A stretch of DNA of 64,000 nt, taken from contig NZ_JACJVR010000052.1 of assembly GCF_014212175.1 (NCBI RefSeq), positions 86,339-150,338 on the forward strand, read 5' to 3'. Below, piece after piece: positions 34,121 through 42,499 of this stretch (the stretch's first letter is position 1; each line of letters opens with the position of its first letter). The DNA comes from Cohnella xylanilytica (lineage in GTDB: Bacteria; Bacillota; Bacilli; Paenibacillales; Paenibacillaceae). The translations under genes and the position numbers were made by a program. Under the pieces are notes generated by a model. That model did not search any database. It was not told the DNA's origin and was given only the letters and a program-made list of their open reading frames with translations.

Positions 34121-35077
34121 CTACCACAGGCTGTTGCCGGACCGGCGGGCCAGCTGGTTCGCGATCGCGAGCAGCAACACGCTGACGACCGCCTTGAACA
34201 GGCCGATCGCGGTCGCGAAGGAATAGCGCATGTTCTCGATCCCGATCCGGTACACGTACGTGTCGAGCACGTCCGACACTCTCCACAGCAGCGGGTTCTT
34301 CGCGAGCAGCAGAATGTCTTCGAAGCCGGCGTTCAGCAGGTTGCCGATGGCGAGGATCAGGAAGATGACGACGACCGGCATGATCGACGGCAGCGTGATG
34401 AGGAACGCCTGCTTCAGCTTGCCCGCCCCGTCCATCTCCGCCGCTTCGTACAGATGGGGGTCGATGCCCGCGATGGCGGCCAGGAACACGATCGACCCGA
34501 AGCCGACGTCCTTCCACACGTTCGAGGAGATGAGAATCGCCCAGAAGTATTCGGGAACGGAGAGGAAGTTGATCGGCTCGTCCGCGAGCCCGGCGCCTTG
34601 AAGAACCATGTTGACCGTTCCGTTGTCGACCGACAGAACCGAGATGACGATGCCCGAGACGATGACCCAGGACAGGAAGTAGGGCAAATACGTCACGCTC
34701 TGCACGATCCGCTTGAACAAGCCGTGCCGGACCTCGCTGAGCATGAGCGCGAGGACGATCGGCGCGGGGAAGCCGACCAGCAGCTTCAGCAGCGCGATGA
34801 CGATCGTGTTGCGCATGACCCGGCCGAAGTCGGGGCTCGAGAAGAACGCTTCGAAGTGCTTGAAGCCGACCCAAGGACTGGCCGCGAAGCCCTTCAGAAT
34901 GTTGTAATCCTTGAAGGCGGTCAGAATGCCGTACATCGGTATGTAGTGGAAGATGAAAATAAGAACGATCCCGGGCCACACCATCAGTTGGATGTCCCAC
35001 TGCCTCAGGAACCGGACGATCGCGCCGCCGGCTCCGCTCTTGCCCGCCGTCCTCGTCCGCGCGGTTAGCGGCTCCAC
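34121..35077 (-). CDS. Carbohydrate ABC transporter permease, LplB/YteP type
   Basis: This 318-aa permease has six transmembrane helices (IQLMVWPGIVLIFIFHYIPM starts the first). The EAA loop is YEAAEMDGAGKLKQAFLITL. YGILTAFKDYNILKGFAASP and FLSWVIVSGIVISVLSVDNG fit the LplB family. I chose a GTG at 35077 because AGGAGGGATCGAG precedes it. The longer frame has no ribosome-binding site and enters the promoter. It is the first gene of the operon. Confidence 0.93.
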   Translation of the reverse strand: MEPLTARTRTAGKSGAGGAIVRFLRQWDIQLMVWPGIVLIFIFHYIPMYGILTAFKDYNILKGFAASPWVGFKHFEAFFSSPDFGRVMRNTIVIALLKLLVGFPAPIVLALMLSEVRHGLFKRIVQSVTYLPYFLSWVIVSGIVISVLSVDNGTVNMVLQGAGLADEPINFLSVPEYFWAILISSNVWKDVGFGSIVFLAAIAGIDPHLYEAAEMDGAGKLKQAFLITLPSIMPVVVIFLILAIGNLLNAGFEDILLLAKNPLLWRVSDVLDTYVYRIGIENMRYSFATAIGLFKAVVSVLLLAIANQLARRSGNSLW

Positions 35078-35175
35078 CTCGATCCCTCCTGCTCGTGCGT
35101 TTGATCTTGACGCTTCTAAGTGTAGCGGGTTGTAAGCGCCGTTAAAATTTGCCTGAGCAACGAAATATGATACTT

Positions 35176-35193
35176 TGCAACGCAAGCGTTACA
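35176..35193. promoter_or_regulatory. 18-bp inverted repeat upstream of the lpl-type operon
   Basis: TGCAACGC-AA-GCGTTACA is a near-perfect dyad (one mismatched pair) about 100 bp upstream of the LplB-like start. It overlaps the end of the rdgB terminator. It has the size of an operator for a dimeric regulator. A second half-site, CGCTTACA on the minus strand, lies near 35130 and resembles half of a catabolite-response element. Confidence 0.4.
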
Positions 35194-35234
35194 AAAAAAC
35201 ACCCTACTCGTCCTTAACGGATTCGTAGGGTGTT
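35192..35234 (-). terminator. Intrinsic terminator of the rph-rdgB operon
   Basis: On the minus strand AACACCCTAC (35234-35225) pairs with GTAGGGTGTT (35207-35198) around a 17-nt loop and is followed by a T-run. Confidence 0.88.
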
Positions 35235-35258
35235 CACAAGTTATTGAAGGAGGGACGG

Positions 35259-35909
35259 TCAGACTCCCTCCAGCTTCTCCAGCAGAAGACGCAGCGCCTT
35301 GCCGCGGTGGCTGATCCGGTTCTTCTCGGCCACGGAGATGTCGGCCATCGAACGGCCGAACTCGGGCAGGTAGAACAGCGGGTCGTACCCGAAGCCGCCC
35401 GAGCCGCTGGCCGTATCCGCGATGAAGCCTTCCGCGGCGCCTTCGGCGACGATCTGCTCCCCCGTCCGCGGCTCGTACAGGACGAGCGAGCAGACGAACC
35501 GGGCGCGGCTGAGCAGCCGGGCGCCGGGCAGGCCTTCCGGCGACGGCAGGTCCGCCGGCGGCTCCCCGAGCGCCGCGAGCTCCCGCAGCAGCTTCGCGTT
35601 GTTCGCCGCGTCGCCGGCTCCTTCGCCCGCGTAGCGGGCGGAATAGACGCCGGGAGCTCCGCCCAGCGCGTCGACGCAGAGGCCGGAGTCGTCGGCCAGC
35701 GCCGGCAGCCCGGTCGCCTCCGACGCCGCCTTCGCCTTGATGAGCGCATTGGCCGCGAACGTGTCCCCGGTCTCCTCGATGTCGGGGACGCCGGGCACTT
35801 CGTTCAAGTCCTTCACCTGGACGCCCAGCGCCGCGAACGCTTCGCGGAATTCCTTCGTCTTGCCCTTGTTGCGGGTCGCGATCAATAACGTCTCTCCGCC
35901 GCGGATCAT
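35259..35909 (-). CDS. rdgB: XTP/dITP diphosphatase (RdgB/HAM1 family)
   Basis: This 216-aa house-cleaning enzyme hydrolyses dITP and XTP to monophosphates. Motifs are [20 protein letters not shown] at the N-terminus, [20 protein letters not shown] with [20 protein letters not shown], and [20 protein letters not shown]. Near the C-terminus [13 protein letters not shown] is present. The ATG at 35909 overlaps the rph stop (ATGA). The rph-rdgB pair is conserved in Bacillales (rph-ysnA in B. subtilis). A terminator follows. Confidence 0.95.
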   Translation of the reverse strand: MIRGGETLLIATRNKGKTKEFREAFAALGVQVKDLNEVPGVPDIEETGDTFAANALIKAKAASEATGLPALADDSGLCVDALGGAPGVYSARYAGEGAGDAANNAKLLRELAALGEPPADLPSPEGLPGARLLSRARFVCSLVLYEPRTGEQIVAEGAAEGFIADTASGSGGFGYDPLFYLPEFGRSMADISVAEKNRISHRGKALRLLLEKLEGV

Positions 35910-36652
35910 GCCGGGTTCCCCCCGATCCGGGCGCCGGCTTCTCCCAGCGCTTCCTTCTGCAGGGCGACGAGCCGGCCGATTCCCGCTTCGGCGAGCTCCA
36001 GCATCCGGTTCATCTCGTCCCGGCTGAACGGGGATTCCTCGCCGGTTCCCTGCACCTCCACGAAGGCTCCGCCGCCCGTCATGACGACGTTCATGTCGAC
36101 CTTCGCCTTCGAATCCTCCTCGTAATTGAGGTCCAGCAGCGCCTGGCCGCCCAGGACGCCGACGCTCACCGAAGCGAGATAGTCGGTCAACGGGTACCTC
36201 GCGAGCTTGCCCGCGACGGATAGCTTATGTACGGCGAGAGCGAGCGCGATGAACGCTCCCGTGATGGAGGTCGTGCGGGTTCCGCCGTCCGCCTGGAGCA
36301 CGTCGCAGTCGAGCGTGATCGTCCGCTCGCCGAGCGCTTCCAGGTTGACCACGGACCGGAGAGCGCGGCCGATCAGCCGCTGGATCTCCATCGTCCGGCC
36401 GCCCAGCTTGCCCTTGATCGACTCGCGCTGGTTGCGGGTCTGGGTCGCCCGGGGGAGCATCGAATATTCGGCCGTGACCCAGCCCTTCCCCTGCCCCTTG
36501 AGGAACGGAGGCACCTTCTCGTCTATCGTGGCGGTGCACAGCACCTTGGTGTCGCCCATCTCGATGAGCACGGAGCCTTCCGCGTATTTATTGGGATGAA
36601 GCGTTACGGCGAACGGCCTTAGTTCGCTCGGCTGCCTTCCGTCGGATCTCAT
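35906..36652 (-). CDS. rph: Ribonuclease PH
   Basis: RNase PH is a phosphate-dependent 3' exoribonuclease that trims tRNA precursors. It is 248 aa, normal length. It begins [20 protein letters not shown]. The conserved [20 protein letters not shown] and [20 protein letters not shown] blocks, [20 protein letters not shown] and [20 protein letters not shown] are present. It is coupled to rdgB. In B. subtilis gerM lies just upstream of rph. Here gerM is 3.7 kb away with gerABC inserted between. Confidence 0.96.
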   Translation of the reverse strand: MRSDGRQPSELRPFAVTLHPNKYAEGSVLIEMGDTKVLCTATIDEKVPPFLKGQGKGWVTAEYSMLPRATQTRNQRESIKGKLGGRTMEIQRLIGRALRSVVNLEALGERTITLDCDVLQADGGTRTTSITGAFIALALAVHKLSVAGKLARYPLTDYLASVSVGVLGGQALLDLNYEEDSKAKVDMNVVMTGGGAFVEVQGTGEESPFSRDEMNRMLELAEAGIGRLVALQKEALGEAGARIGGNPA

Positions 36653-36764
36653 GGTTAGTCCTCCTGAACGATTCGGTCTTCGGTAAATCCCTCCTATTTT
36701 AACAGAGACTTAACCGAAAAGCATCCGAGCCTCCGCCGCATCGCAGCCTAGCCTTCCACTTCCG

Positions 36765-36793
36765 GTATAAATTGCCTGCGGCTGGACAATCTA
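36765..36793 (+). promoter_or_regulatory. Candidate sigma-G promoter of gerABC
   Basis: GTATA (36765-36769), a 17-bp spacer and CAATCTA (36787-36793) resemble the forespore promoter pattern. The gerA start codon is 36 bp downstream. Germinant receptor operons are normally sigma-G controlled. Confidence 0.5.
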
Positions 36794-36828
36794 AGCGGGA
36801 TTGCAGCATGGAAGGAGGAGCATCCGCG

Positions 36829-38157
36829 ATGCTGGACGAGATCAAGAAGAAGCTGGGCGCGCCGGCGGACTTGGTGGCCGAGACGATGGACAACGGCTTT
36901 ACCAAGATGGAGTTCTGCTTTTTCCCCAGCATGTGCGACATCAAGCAGGTGAAGGACGGAATTCTCGTCCCGTTCTCCTACCGGTTCGATCCCGACGAGT
37001 TCAAGCGGATGCTGAAGGCCGACGTCTGCTTCATCGACGCGCCCGATCCGGAGGAATGGGTCGGCATGCTGCTCAAGGGCTGCGCCCTGATCAAGTACGA
37101 GGACCGGGTCTATTCGTTCGCCGCCATCCGCAAGATGCAGCAGCAGCCGGAAGACACCGAAGTGGAAGCGTCCCTGCAAGGCCCGCAATCGGCGATGACC
37201 GAGGATCTGGACATGAACACGTACCTCATCCGGCTGCGGTACAACGTTCCGACGCTGACGATCGAGAAGCTGGAGAAGGGCGACGTGTCCAAGACGCGTC
37301 TGAACATCCTGTACGACCGGGACAAGGTCGATCTCAACTCGCTGGAAGAGCTGAAGAAGCGGTTGGACACCGTCCATACGAAGCTGCTGCAGGCGGCCGG
37401 TCAGCTCGGCATGCTCCTCGGCAACGCGCGCTTCAGCATGTTCCCGAATACCATTCAGTCCGAACGCCCGGACCGGGTCGCCCAATTCCTGCAGCGGGGC
37501 AAGATCGCCATTCTCGTCGACGGCAGCCGCTTCGCCGTCGCCATGCCCGTCCGGTTCTTCGACTTCATGCATGCGATGGACGACGATTACGAGCCGTTCT
37601 GGATGGGACGGGTCATCATTTTGTTCCGCTATATCGGGATGCTGCTCTCGATGACGCTGCCCGCCCTGTATATCGCGGTCGCTTCCTACAATCCGGAATT
37701 CGTCCGCGTGCAGCTGGCGTTCTCGATCGACGGCAGCCGGGCCGCGGTGCCTTATCCTTCCTTTGTAGAAGTGTTCATCATGCTGTTCATGATCGAAGCT
37801 CTCATCGAGGCGAGCATTCGGCTCCCCCGGTTCGTCGGTTCGACCGCCGCGACCGTGGGAGGCCTCATTCTCGGGCAGGCCGCCCAGCAGGCCGGCCTCG
37901 TCAGCAGCATCATGATCATCGTCACGTCCGTCGTCGCCATCTCCAACTTCGTCATCCCGAACAGCTCGTTCAGCTACTCGATCCGGGCGATGAAGTACGT
38001 GTTCGTCGTCGCCGCCATTTTCTACGGGATGGTCGGAGTTATCGTGACGATGTTCCTCATCATCGTCTATCTGTGCCACCTGCGAAGCTTCGGCCAGCCT
38101 TACCTGGCCCTGTTCCTGCCGAGCGACGAGCAATCCCAGAAGAAATCGGGGGCCTGA
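36829..38157 (+). CDS. Spore germination protein, GerAA family (A subunit)
   Basis: This 442-aa subunit of a germinant receptor sits in the spore inner membrane. A hydrophilic N-terminal half precedes about five membrane segments (GRVIILFRYIGMLLSMTLPA, LYIAVASYNPEF, SFVEVFIMLFMIEALIEASI, RLPRFVGSTAATVGGLILGQ, AAQQAGLVSSIMIIVTSVVA). The hydrophilic part is shorter than in GerAA of B. subtilis and lacks some of the usual front, but the GerA core is complete. I chose the ATG at 36829 because GGAAGGAGGAGC precedes it. It is the first gene of a three-gene operon and adjacent to a sigma-G-like promoter. Confidence 0.93.
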   Translation: MLDEIKKKLGAPADLVAETMDNGFTKMEFCFFPSMCDIKQVKDGILVPFSYRFDPDEFKRMLKADVCFIDAPDPEEWVGMLLKGCALIKYEDRVYSFAAIRKMQQQPEDTEVEASLQGPQSAMTEDLDMNTYLIRLRYNVPTLTIEKLEKGDVSKTRLNILYDRDKVDLNSLEELKKRLDTVHTKLLQAAGQLGMLLGNARFSMFPNTIQSERPDRVAQFLQRGKIAILVDGSRFAVAMPVRFFDFMHAMDDDYEPFWMGRVIILFRYIGMLLSMTLPALYIAVASYNPEFVRVQLAFSIDGSRAAVPYPSFVEVFIMLFMIEALIEASIRLPRFVGSTAATVGGLILGQAAQQAGLVSSIMIIVTSVVAISNFVIPNSSFSYSIRAMKYVFVVAAIFYGMVGVIVTMFLIIVYLCHLRSFGQPYLALFLPSDEQSQKKSGA

Positions 38158-38159
38158 CC

Positions 38160-39299
38160 GTGAACCGGTATTTCTACTATCACGTTCTCTACGTCGGCAT
38201 GATCAACGTTATGCTGTTCGTGCCGCACATCTTGATCAAGGAGCGATTCGACGGCTCGGTCGCGGGCATTCTGGCGTCGATCCTGATCGGAACCTTTCTG
38301 TCCATCGTCACGATCGTCTCCATGCGGCGGTTCCCCCGGATGGGCCTGCCGGAGATTCTTCACCGGCACTTCGCCCCTTATGTCGCGTCGCCGCTCGTCG
38401 CGCTGGCCGGGCTGAGCTGGCTGGTGGGGGCCGTTCTCGTCATCTTCAGCCTGACCCAGACGATGGGAGCGTTCCTCAACCCCGAGATGAACGAATATTT
38501 ATTCATGGCCCTGATGGTATTCGCCGCCATGTTCGCCGGCTCCCGCTCGTCGCGGACCGTTCAGTTCGCCTGCGAGATTCTCGTTCTTCTCAGCCTGCCG
38601 CTCGTCGCTCTCATCATGTTCAAGGCCGTCTCCAACCGCCAGTTGAATTGGGACGCCATCCGGGTCGTCGCGGGCCACTTCCGCGACCTGCCTTCGATAA
38701 AAGTTATCGCGGCGGCGACTTTCTTCTTCAGCGGATATATGAGCCTGATGCTGTTCAACCGCCTGAACCCCCCGGATTTCAAAGTGCGGCATTTGTGGAC
38801 CCTGCCTCTGCTCGGCACGTTATTCTCGCTCTTCACCTTCTTCATTCCGATCGGCTTCCACGGAACGGTGGCGGTAGAGGAGTACATCTATCTATGGAGC
38901 GTGACGGCGGATTCGATGGTCATGAAGTTCGGCTTCATTCAGCGGGTGTTCTTCATCTTCCTCGTGCTGTATTCCATCCTGTCGCTCATGTTCGCGATGA
39001 ATACGTTCCACTCGGCCATGGAGTTCTTCAAAGCGTGTTCTCCTCGCTACAAGCCCCAGCCGGAGCAGGTTCCGGTGCCGAAGATCAACTGGATTCTCTG
39101 CGCCTGCTTCGGGCTGGTCGCCTTCCTCTACGGCATCTGGGCGAACGACGAGAAGAACCAACGGGTGACGGAGATTTGGCTCGTCTGCCGCTTCTCGCTC
39201 GAGATCGTGACGATGCTCGTCGTGGCCAGCTTGGCCGTCGCCGCCGGCAGGAAGCCTCGCGCGTCTTCCCCCGCGCGGGCGGCCTCGCCCGGCGAGTAA
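38160..39299 (+). CDS. Spore germination protein, GerAB family (B subunit, APC-type permease)
   Basis: This 379-aa integral membrane protein has about ten helices (FYYHVLYVGMINVMLFVPHI, GSVAGILASILIGTFLSIVT, PLVALAGLSWLVGAVLVIFS). GerAB proteins contain the germinant-binding site. The start is a GTG at 38160, two bases after the gerA-type stop, with GGGGG upstream. A much longer frame upstream is an out-of-frame shadow of the A subunit. The basic C-terminal tail is cytosolic by prediction. Confidence 0.93.
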   Translation: MNRYFYYHVLYVGMINVMLFVPHILIKERFDGSVAGILASILIGTFLSIVTIVSMRRFPRMGLPEILHRHFAPYVASPLVALAGLSWLVGAVLVIFSLTQTMGAFLNPEMNEYLFMALMVFAAMFAGSRSSRTVQFACEILVLLSLPLVALIMFKAVSNRQLNWDAIRVVAGHFRDLPSIKVIAAATFFFSGYMSLMLFNRLNPPDFKVRHLWTLPLLGTLFSLFTFFIPIGFHGTVAVEEYIYLWSVTADSMVMKFGFIQRVFFIFLVLYSILSLMFAMNTFHSAMEFFKACSPRYKPQPEQVPVPKINWILCACFGLVAFLYGIWANDEKNQRVTEIWLVCRFSLEIVTMLVVASLAVAAGRKPRASSPARAASPGE

Positions 39300-39314
39300 G
39301 AAGGGAGGCCCCGC

Positions 39315-40394
39315 ATGCGACGGATCCTGATCGCGCTCTCGCTGTGCCTGCTGCTCTCGGGATGCGGTATGAAGGATATCGACAAGAGGTTCTACGTCGT
39401 CACGACGGGCATCGACTGGAGCGGCAATCCGCAGAAGCCCTACCGGATCTCGGTGCGGCTCGCCATCACGTCCGCCAAGGTGGAGAGCGGCTCGTCGAAG
39501 ACCCAGATCGTGACGATCGACGCCCCGTCCATCGCCGAAGGCGTGCGCCACCTGAAGTCGTTCGTCGACAAGGAGCTGGAATTCGGCCATTGCCGCGTGT
39601 TTATTCTCGGCAAGGAGCTGCTCCAGAACGGGCCTCCCGGATCGATGAGCTGGTTCGCCCGCCGGCGGGACATCCAGCTCGTCTCGTACTTCGCCGTCGG
39701 GGATCCGGATGCCCTGTCGGTGCTGAAGGTTCAACCGCAGTCGGAACGGTATCCCGGCAACGCGCTGTTCCTGACCTTCGGCAAGGAAGGGACCGAATCG
39801 CCGTATATTACGACCACCTACCTGTTCGATATGGTCAGACGCCACTTCGAGATGGGTCTGGATCCGGTTCTGCCCGTCATCCGCCCCAAGGAGAAGACGT
39901 ACGAGGTCGACCGGGTGCTGCTGATGGACAAAAAGAAATCGCGCCTCATCCTGACACCGGAGGAGACGCAGCTGTACAATATGACCGCGAACAAAGCGAC
40001 GAAGTCCGAGATGAAGATGTCGCGCGGAGCGGACCGCGTCGTGTTGACCGTCAATTACGTCCGGTCCAAGATCGACGTCGGCCAGGGCGACATCCCGCTG
40101 GTTACGATGAAGGTCAAGATCCGGGGGTTTCTGGAAGAGAGTCCTCCCGACCTGCTGGAGAAGGATTGGCACGGGCTCGAGAGGGAGCTCGGCAAGCACT
40201 TCTCCGGCCAGGTGGAGGAGCTTCTCTACAAGATCCGGGACGCCGGCGTCGATCCATACGGCTTCGGCCTTCATTACCTGGCCTCCTACTTCGGCGGCAA
40301 GAAGGATTACGAGCGATGGGTGGAGGCCTATTCGAAGGTCCGGTTCAAGGTCGTAACCGAGGTCAAAATCACCGGAGCGGGCGTCGTCCGCTAG
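39315..40394 (+). CDS. Spore germination lipoprotein, GerAC family (C subunit)
   Basis: This 359-aa lipoprotein has the signal sequence MRRILIALSLCLLLSGC, with the lipobox LLSGC at Cys17. The GerAC domain follows (RFYVVTTGIDWSGNPQKPYR, SIAEGVRHLKSFVDKELEFG, HCRVFILGKELLQNG). The C-terminal half has VEELLYKIRDAGVDPYGFGL. The ATG follows AAGGGAGGCCCCGC. Its TAG overlaps the gerM stop codon on the other strand through a shared CTAG. Confidence 0.93.
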   Translation: MRRILIALSLCLLLSGCGMKDIDKRFYVVTTGIDWSGNPQKPYRISVRLAITSAKVESGSSKTQIVTIDAPSIAEGVRHLKSFVDKELEFGHCRVFILGKELLQNGPPGSMSWFARRRDIQLVSYFAVGDPDALSVLKVQPQSERYPGNALFLTFGKEGTESPYITTTYLFDMVRRHFEMGLDPVLPVIRPKEKTYEVDRVLLMDKKKSRLILTPEETQLYNMTANKATKSEMKMSRGADRVVLTVNYVRSKIDVGQGDIPLVTMKVKIRGFLEESPPDLLEKDWHGLERELGKHFSGQVEELLYKIRDAGVDPYGFGLHYLASYFGGKKDYERWVEAYSKVRFKVVTEVKITGAGVVR

Positions 40395-41446
40395 CTGGCC
40401 AGCGCGTTGATGAAGGCCGGGCGTTCGACGGGGTCCGCGTACGTCCGGTTGTCCGAGTCCTTGAACGAGGACTCCCCGTTCAGGATGATTCTCGCCTTCG
40501 GAATTCCCGTCTCCTCGGTCAGCGTCAGCACCAGAGCCTCGATCGTCTCGCTCGGGACGGTCATCTCCGGCTCCCAGCTCGGATCCTTCAGCTCCACGTT
40601 CATCGCTTCGGAGGTCGGAACGACCCGCTCGACCGATACTCCGGGAGCGAAGACGGGCTGCAGCTTGCGATCGTCCAGCGGCCCCTTGATCAGCTCCTCG
40701 AGCGCGGCCCGGTTGCGGTCGGGCTGGCGATCGATCAGGCGGGTGACGGGAACGAAGTAGCCTTCGCCCTCCTCCGAGCGGGCGGAGAAATACAGCGTCA
40801 CCGCCATCGAACGGCTGGCGTTCGTACCGGCCGCCTGCTCCAGGTTGATGCCGATGTCCCGGGTCAGCGTCTCGGGCAGCGGCAGGCCCGAGGAGGGCAG
40901 CTCGCGCAGAGGCAGGCCGTCGACGCTGAGCCGCACCTTCCCGATTCCGGGAAGCTCGGTCATCGTCCAGACGATCGCTTCGACGATCTTGCGTTCCTGG
41001 TTGGCCGGCACGGCGGGGAACGGGGCCGCGAAGTCGATCGAGACGGTGCCGGAATCGGTCTTCGCCGAACGAATCTTCGTCCCTTGGGGCAACATAGGCG
41101 AGAAGCCGGGCGGAAGCTGGTCGGCGAACCGGCCCTCCCGGGTCAGCCAGACGAGGGCCGTCCGCTCCGGCGAAGACGCGTCGTTCGCGCCGGTGCCGGC
41201 TCTCAGGGTCATCGGGGCGATGTACCCGTTGCGGTCCTGCAGATAGACCGTGAGTCCGTCCTTGACGGAGGTCGTCTTCGCTTCCGCCGCCTGCAGCATC
41301 GTCTGTTCGACGTCCGGCGGAGGCGGATCGACCGCCGCGGTCTTCCGGATTTCCTTGCCGGCTTGCGCGCAGCCGGCGACGAGCGGCAGCAGCAGCAAGG
41401 CGGCGAGCAGCTTGCGTACGGATTTACGGGCCCCTCGAGGCTTCAT
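40391..41446 (-). CDS. gerM: GerM-type lipoprotein with two GerMN domains
   Basis: This 351-aa lipoprotein starts MKPRGARKSVRKLLAALLLL and has the lipobox LVAGC near residue 26. Two GerMN repeats are visible. The first is around VKDGLTVYLQDRNGYIAPMT with RTALVWLTREGRFADQLPPG. The second is around SMAVTLYFSARSEEGEGYFV with RAALEELIKGPLDDRKLQPV. GerM is needed for septal peptidoglycan work and germination in B. subtilis. The ATG at 41446 follows GGAGGAATAACC, and a longer frame is rejected. It converges with gerC over a shared CTAG. Confidence 0.9.
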   Translation of the reverse strand: MKPRGARKSVRKLLAALLLLPLVAGCAQAGKEIRKTAAVDPPPPDVEQTMLQAAEAKTTSVKDGLTVYLQDRNGYIAPMTLRAGTGANDASSPERTALVWLTREGRFADQLPPGFSPMLPQGTKIRSAKTDSGTVSIDFAAPFPAVPANQERKIVEAIVWTMTELPGIGKVRLSVDGLPLRELPSSGLPLPETLTRDIGINLEQAAGTNASRSMAVTLYFSARSEEGEGYFVPVTRLIDRQPDRNRAALEELIKGPLDDRKLQPVFAPGVSVERVVPTSEAMNVELKDPSWEPEMTVPSETIEALVLTLTEETGIPKARIILNGESSFKDSDNRTYADPVERPAFINALAS

Positions 41447-41595
41447 GGTTATTCCTCCCAAGTGGAGATGCGCCGTTTCGCCGGCGATCCCTAATGTAGT
41501 AATATGTATACTAGCCCCTAGGGGAATGTATGAACGGTTTGTCCCGCTTCCGGGCGGTACGAGTCGCAATCCGATAAGCGAAAGAGGTGTATCCG

Positions 41596-42159
41596 TTGTC
41601 CGATCCGAGCGTCTATCGGCTCAACAGCAAGGAAGTGGCGAGAGCGACCGAGGAATGGCTTGCGAAGCGTGGCGTAACCAAAGGCCAGATCGGCCAGTTG
41701 GTCATGCTGCTGCAGAAGGATTATTTTCCCGAGCTGACTCTGGACGAATGCATCGTGAACGTGGAATCCGTTCTGTCCAAGCGAGAAGTGCAGAATGCCA
41801 TCCTGACGGGCATTCAATTGGATATGCTGGCGGAAGAGGGCAAGCTGCTTCCCCCGCTTCAGAACATGATCTTCAACGACGAAGGGCTGTACGGGTGCGA
41901 CGAGGTGCTGGCTCTCAGCATCGTGAACGTATACGGCAGCATCGGGTTCACCAACTTCGGGTATATCGATAAATTCAAGCCGGGCGTATTGAAGAAGCTC
42001 AACGAACGCAACGGCAAGGACGTCCACACGTTCCTGGACGACATCGTCGGGGCGATCGCCGCCGCCGCGTCCAGCCGGATCGCCCACCGCAAGCAGGCGG
42101 AGCGCGAGGCGATGGAAGAAGCGCTCTCCGGCGGCGATTCGGGGCCGGATACGCCGTAA
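41596..42159 (+). CDS. PgpA/YutG-family protein (phosphatidylglycerophosphatase A-like)
   Basis: This is a 187-aa soluble protein by hydropathy. Strong resemblance to B. subtilis YutG is seen in VTKGQIGQLVMLLQKDYFPE, SVLSKREVQNAILTGIQLDM, GLYGCDEVLALSIVNVYGSI, GFTNFGYIDKFKPGVLKKLN and HTFLDDIVGAIAAAASSRIA. The family is annotated as PgpA, but the catalytic role of the short Bacillus type is not settled. The likely start is a TTG at 41596 after AGAGGTG. A GTG at 41587 overlaps the ribosome-binding site. Confidence 0.85.
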   Translation: MSDPSVYRLNSKEVARATEEWLAKRGVTKGQIGQLVMLLQKDYFPELTLDECIVNVESVLSKREVQNAILTGIQLDMLAEEGKLLPPLQNMIFNDEGLYGCDEVLALSIVNVYGSIGFTNFGYIDKFKPGVLKKLNERNGKDVHTFLDDIVGAIAAAASSRIAHRKQAEREAMEEALSGGDSGPDTP

Positions 42160-42162
42160 TGG

Positions 42163-42198
42163 AAGAGCCTTGGGGCAGGTTCCCCAAGGCTCTTTTTT
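42163..42198 (+). terminator. Intrinsic terminator of the pgpA-type gene
   Basis: AAGAGCCTTGGGG pairs perfectly with CCCCAAGGCTCTT around CAGGTT and is followed by a T-run. Confidence 0.93.
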
Positions 42199-42222
42199 AT
42201 TGCGCGCGATTAAGCGCGGCTC

Positions 42223-42324
42223 ATGTATCTCAGCGGCTGAGTCAAATTTACTCTCAATTCCGATTCCCCGCTAATGTAACTCAGTGGCTGAGTCAAATTT
42301 ACCTCTGATCCCTGTCAATCCTAG
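42223..42324. repeat. Two tandem 51-bp repeat units with a short dyad
   Basis: Units start at 42223 and 42274. The first 32 or so bases are nearly identical (ATGTATCTCAGCGGCTGAG and ATGTAACTCAGTGGCTGAG, each followed by TCAAATTTAC). Each has the dyad CTCAG-nGG-CTGAG. The rest of the unit has diverged. It lies between a terminator and the structured segment that follows. Confidence 0.85.
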
Positions 42325-42336
42325 ATTAGGTACGAT

Positions 42337-42493
42337 TGGCTCGAGGAGGAGTTACTGGGTGAAGACTCGGCGGGCGCAACAGCCCGGGTCTCGGCCGATG
42401 GAGCCCGAGAGGGCGACACCCCGCCGCCCTGCCCATGCAGGACGATCCAGTGTTGGCGTGCACGCCTCCGATAACGAGAAGAGAACCGAGCCA
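42337..42493. other. Hairpin-dense segment closed by a 7-bp stem, candidate structured RNA
   Basis: TGGCTCG (42337-42343) pairs with CGAGCCA (42487-42493). Inside lie several further complementary pairs. AGACTCGG pairs with CCGGGTCT, GCCC-GAGA-GGGC has a GNRA-type loop, CCTGC-CCAT-GCAGG forms a small hairpin, and the palindrome GGCGTGCACGCC is at 42455-42466. No known riboswitch or RNA family was recognised on either strand. There is no convincing coding sequence, although a GTG at 42360 follows GAGGAGGAG on the plus strand. Confidence 0.4.
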
Positions 42494-42499
42494 GCAGCC

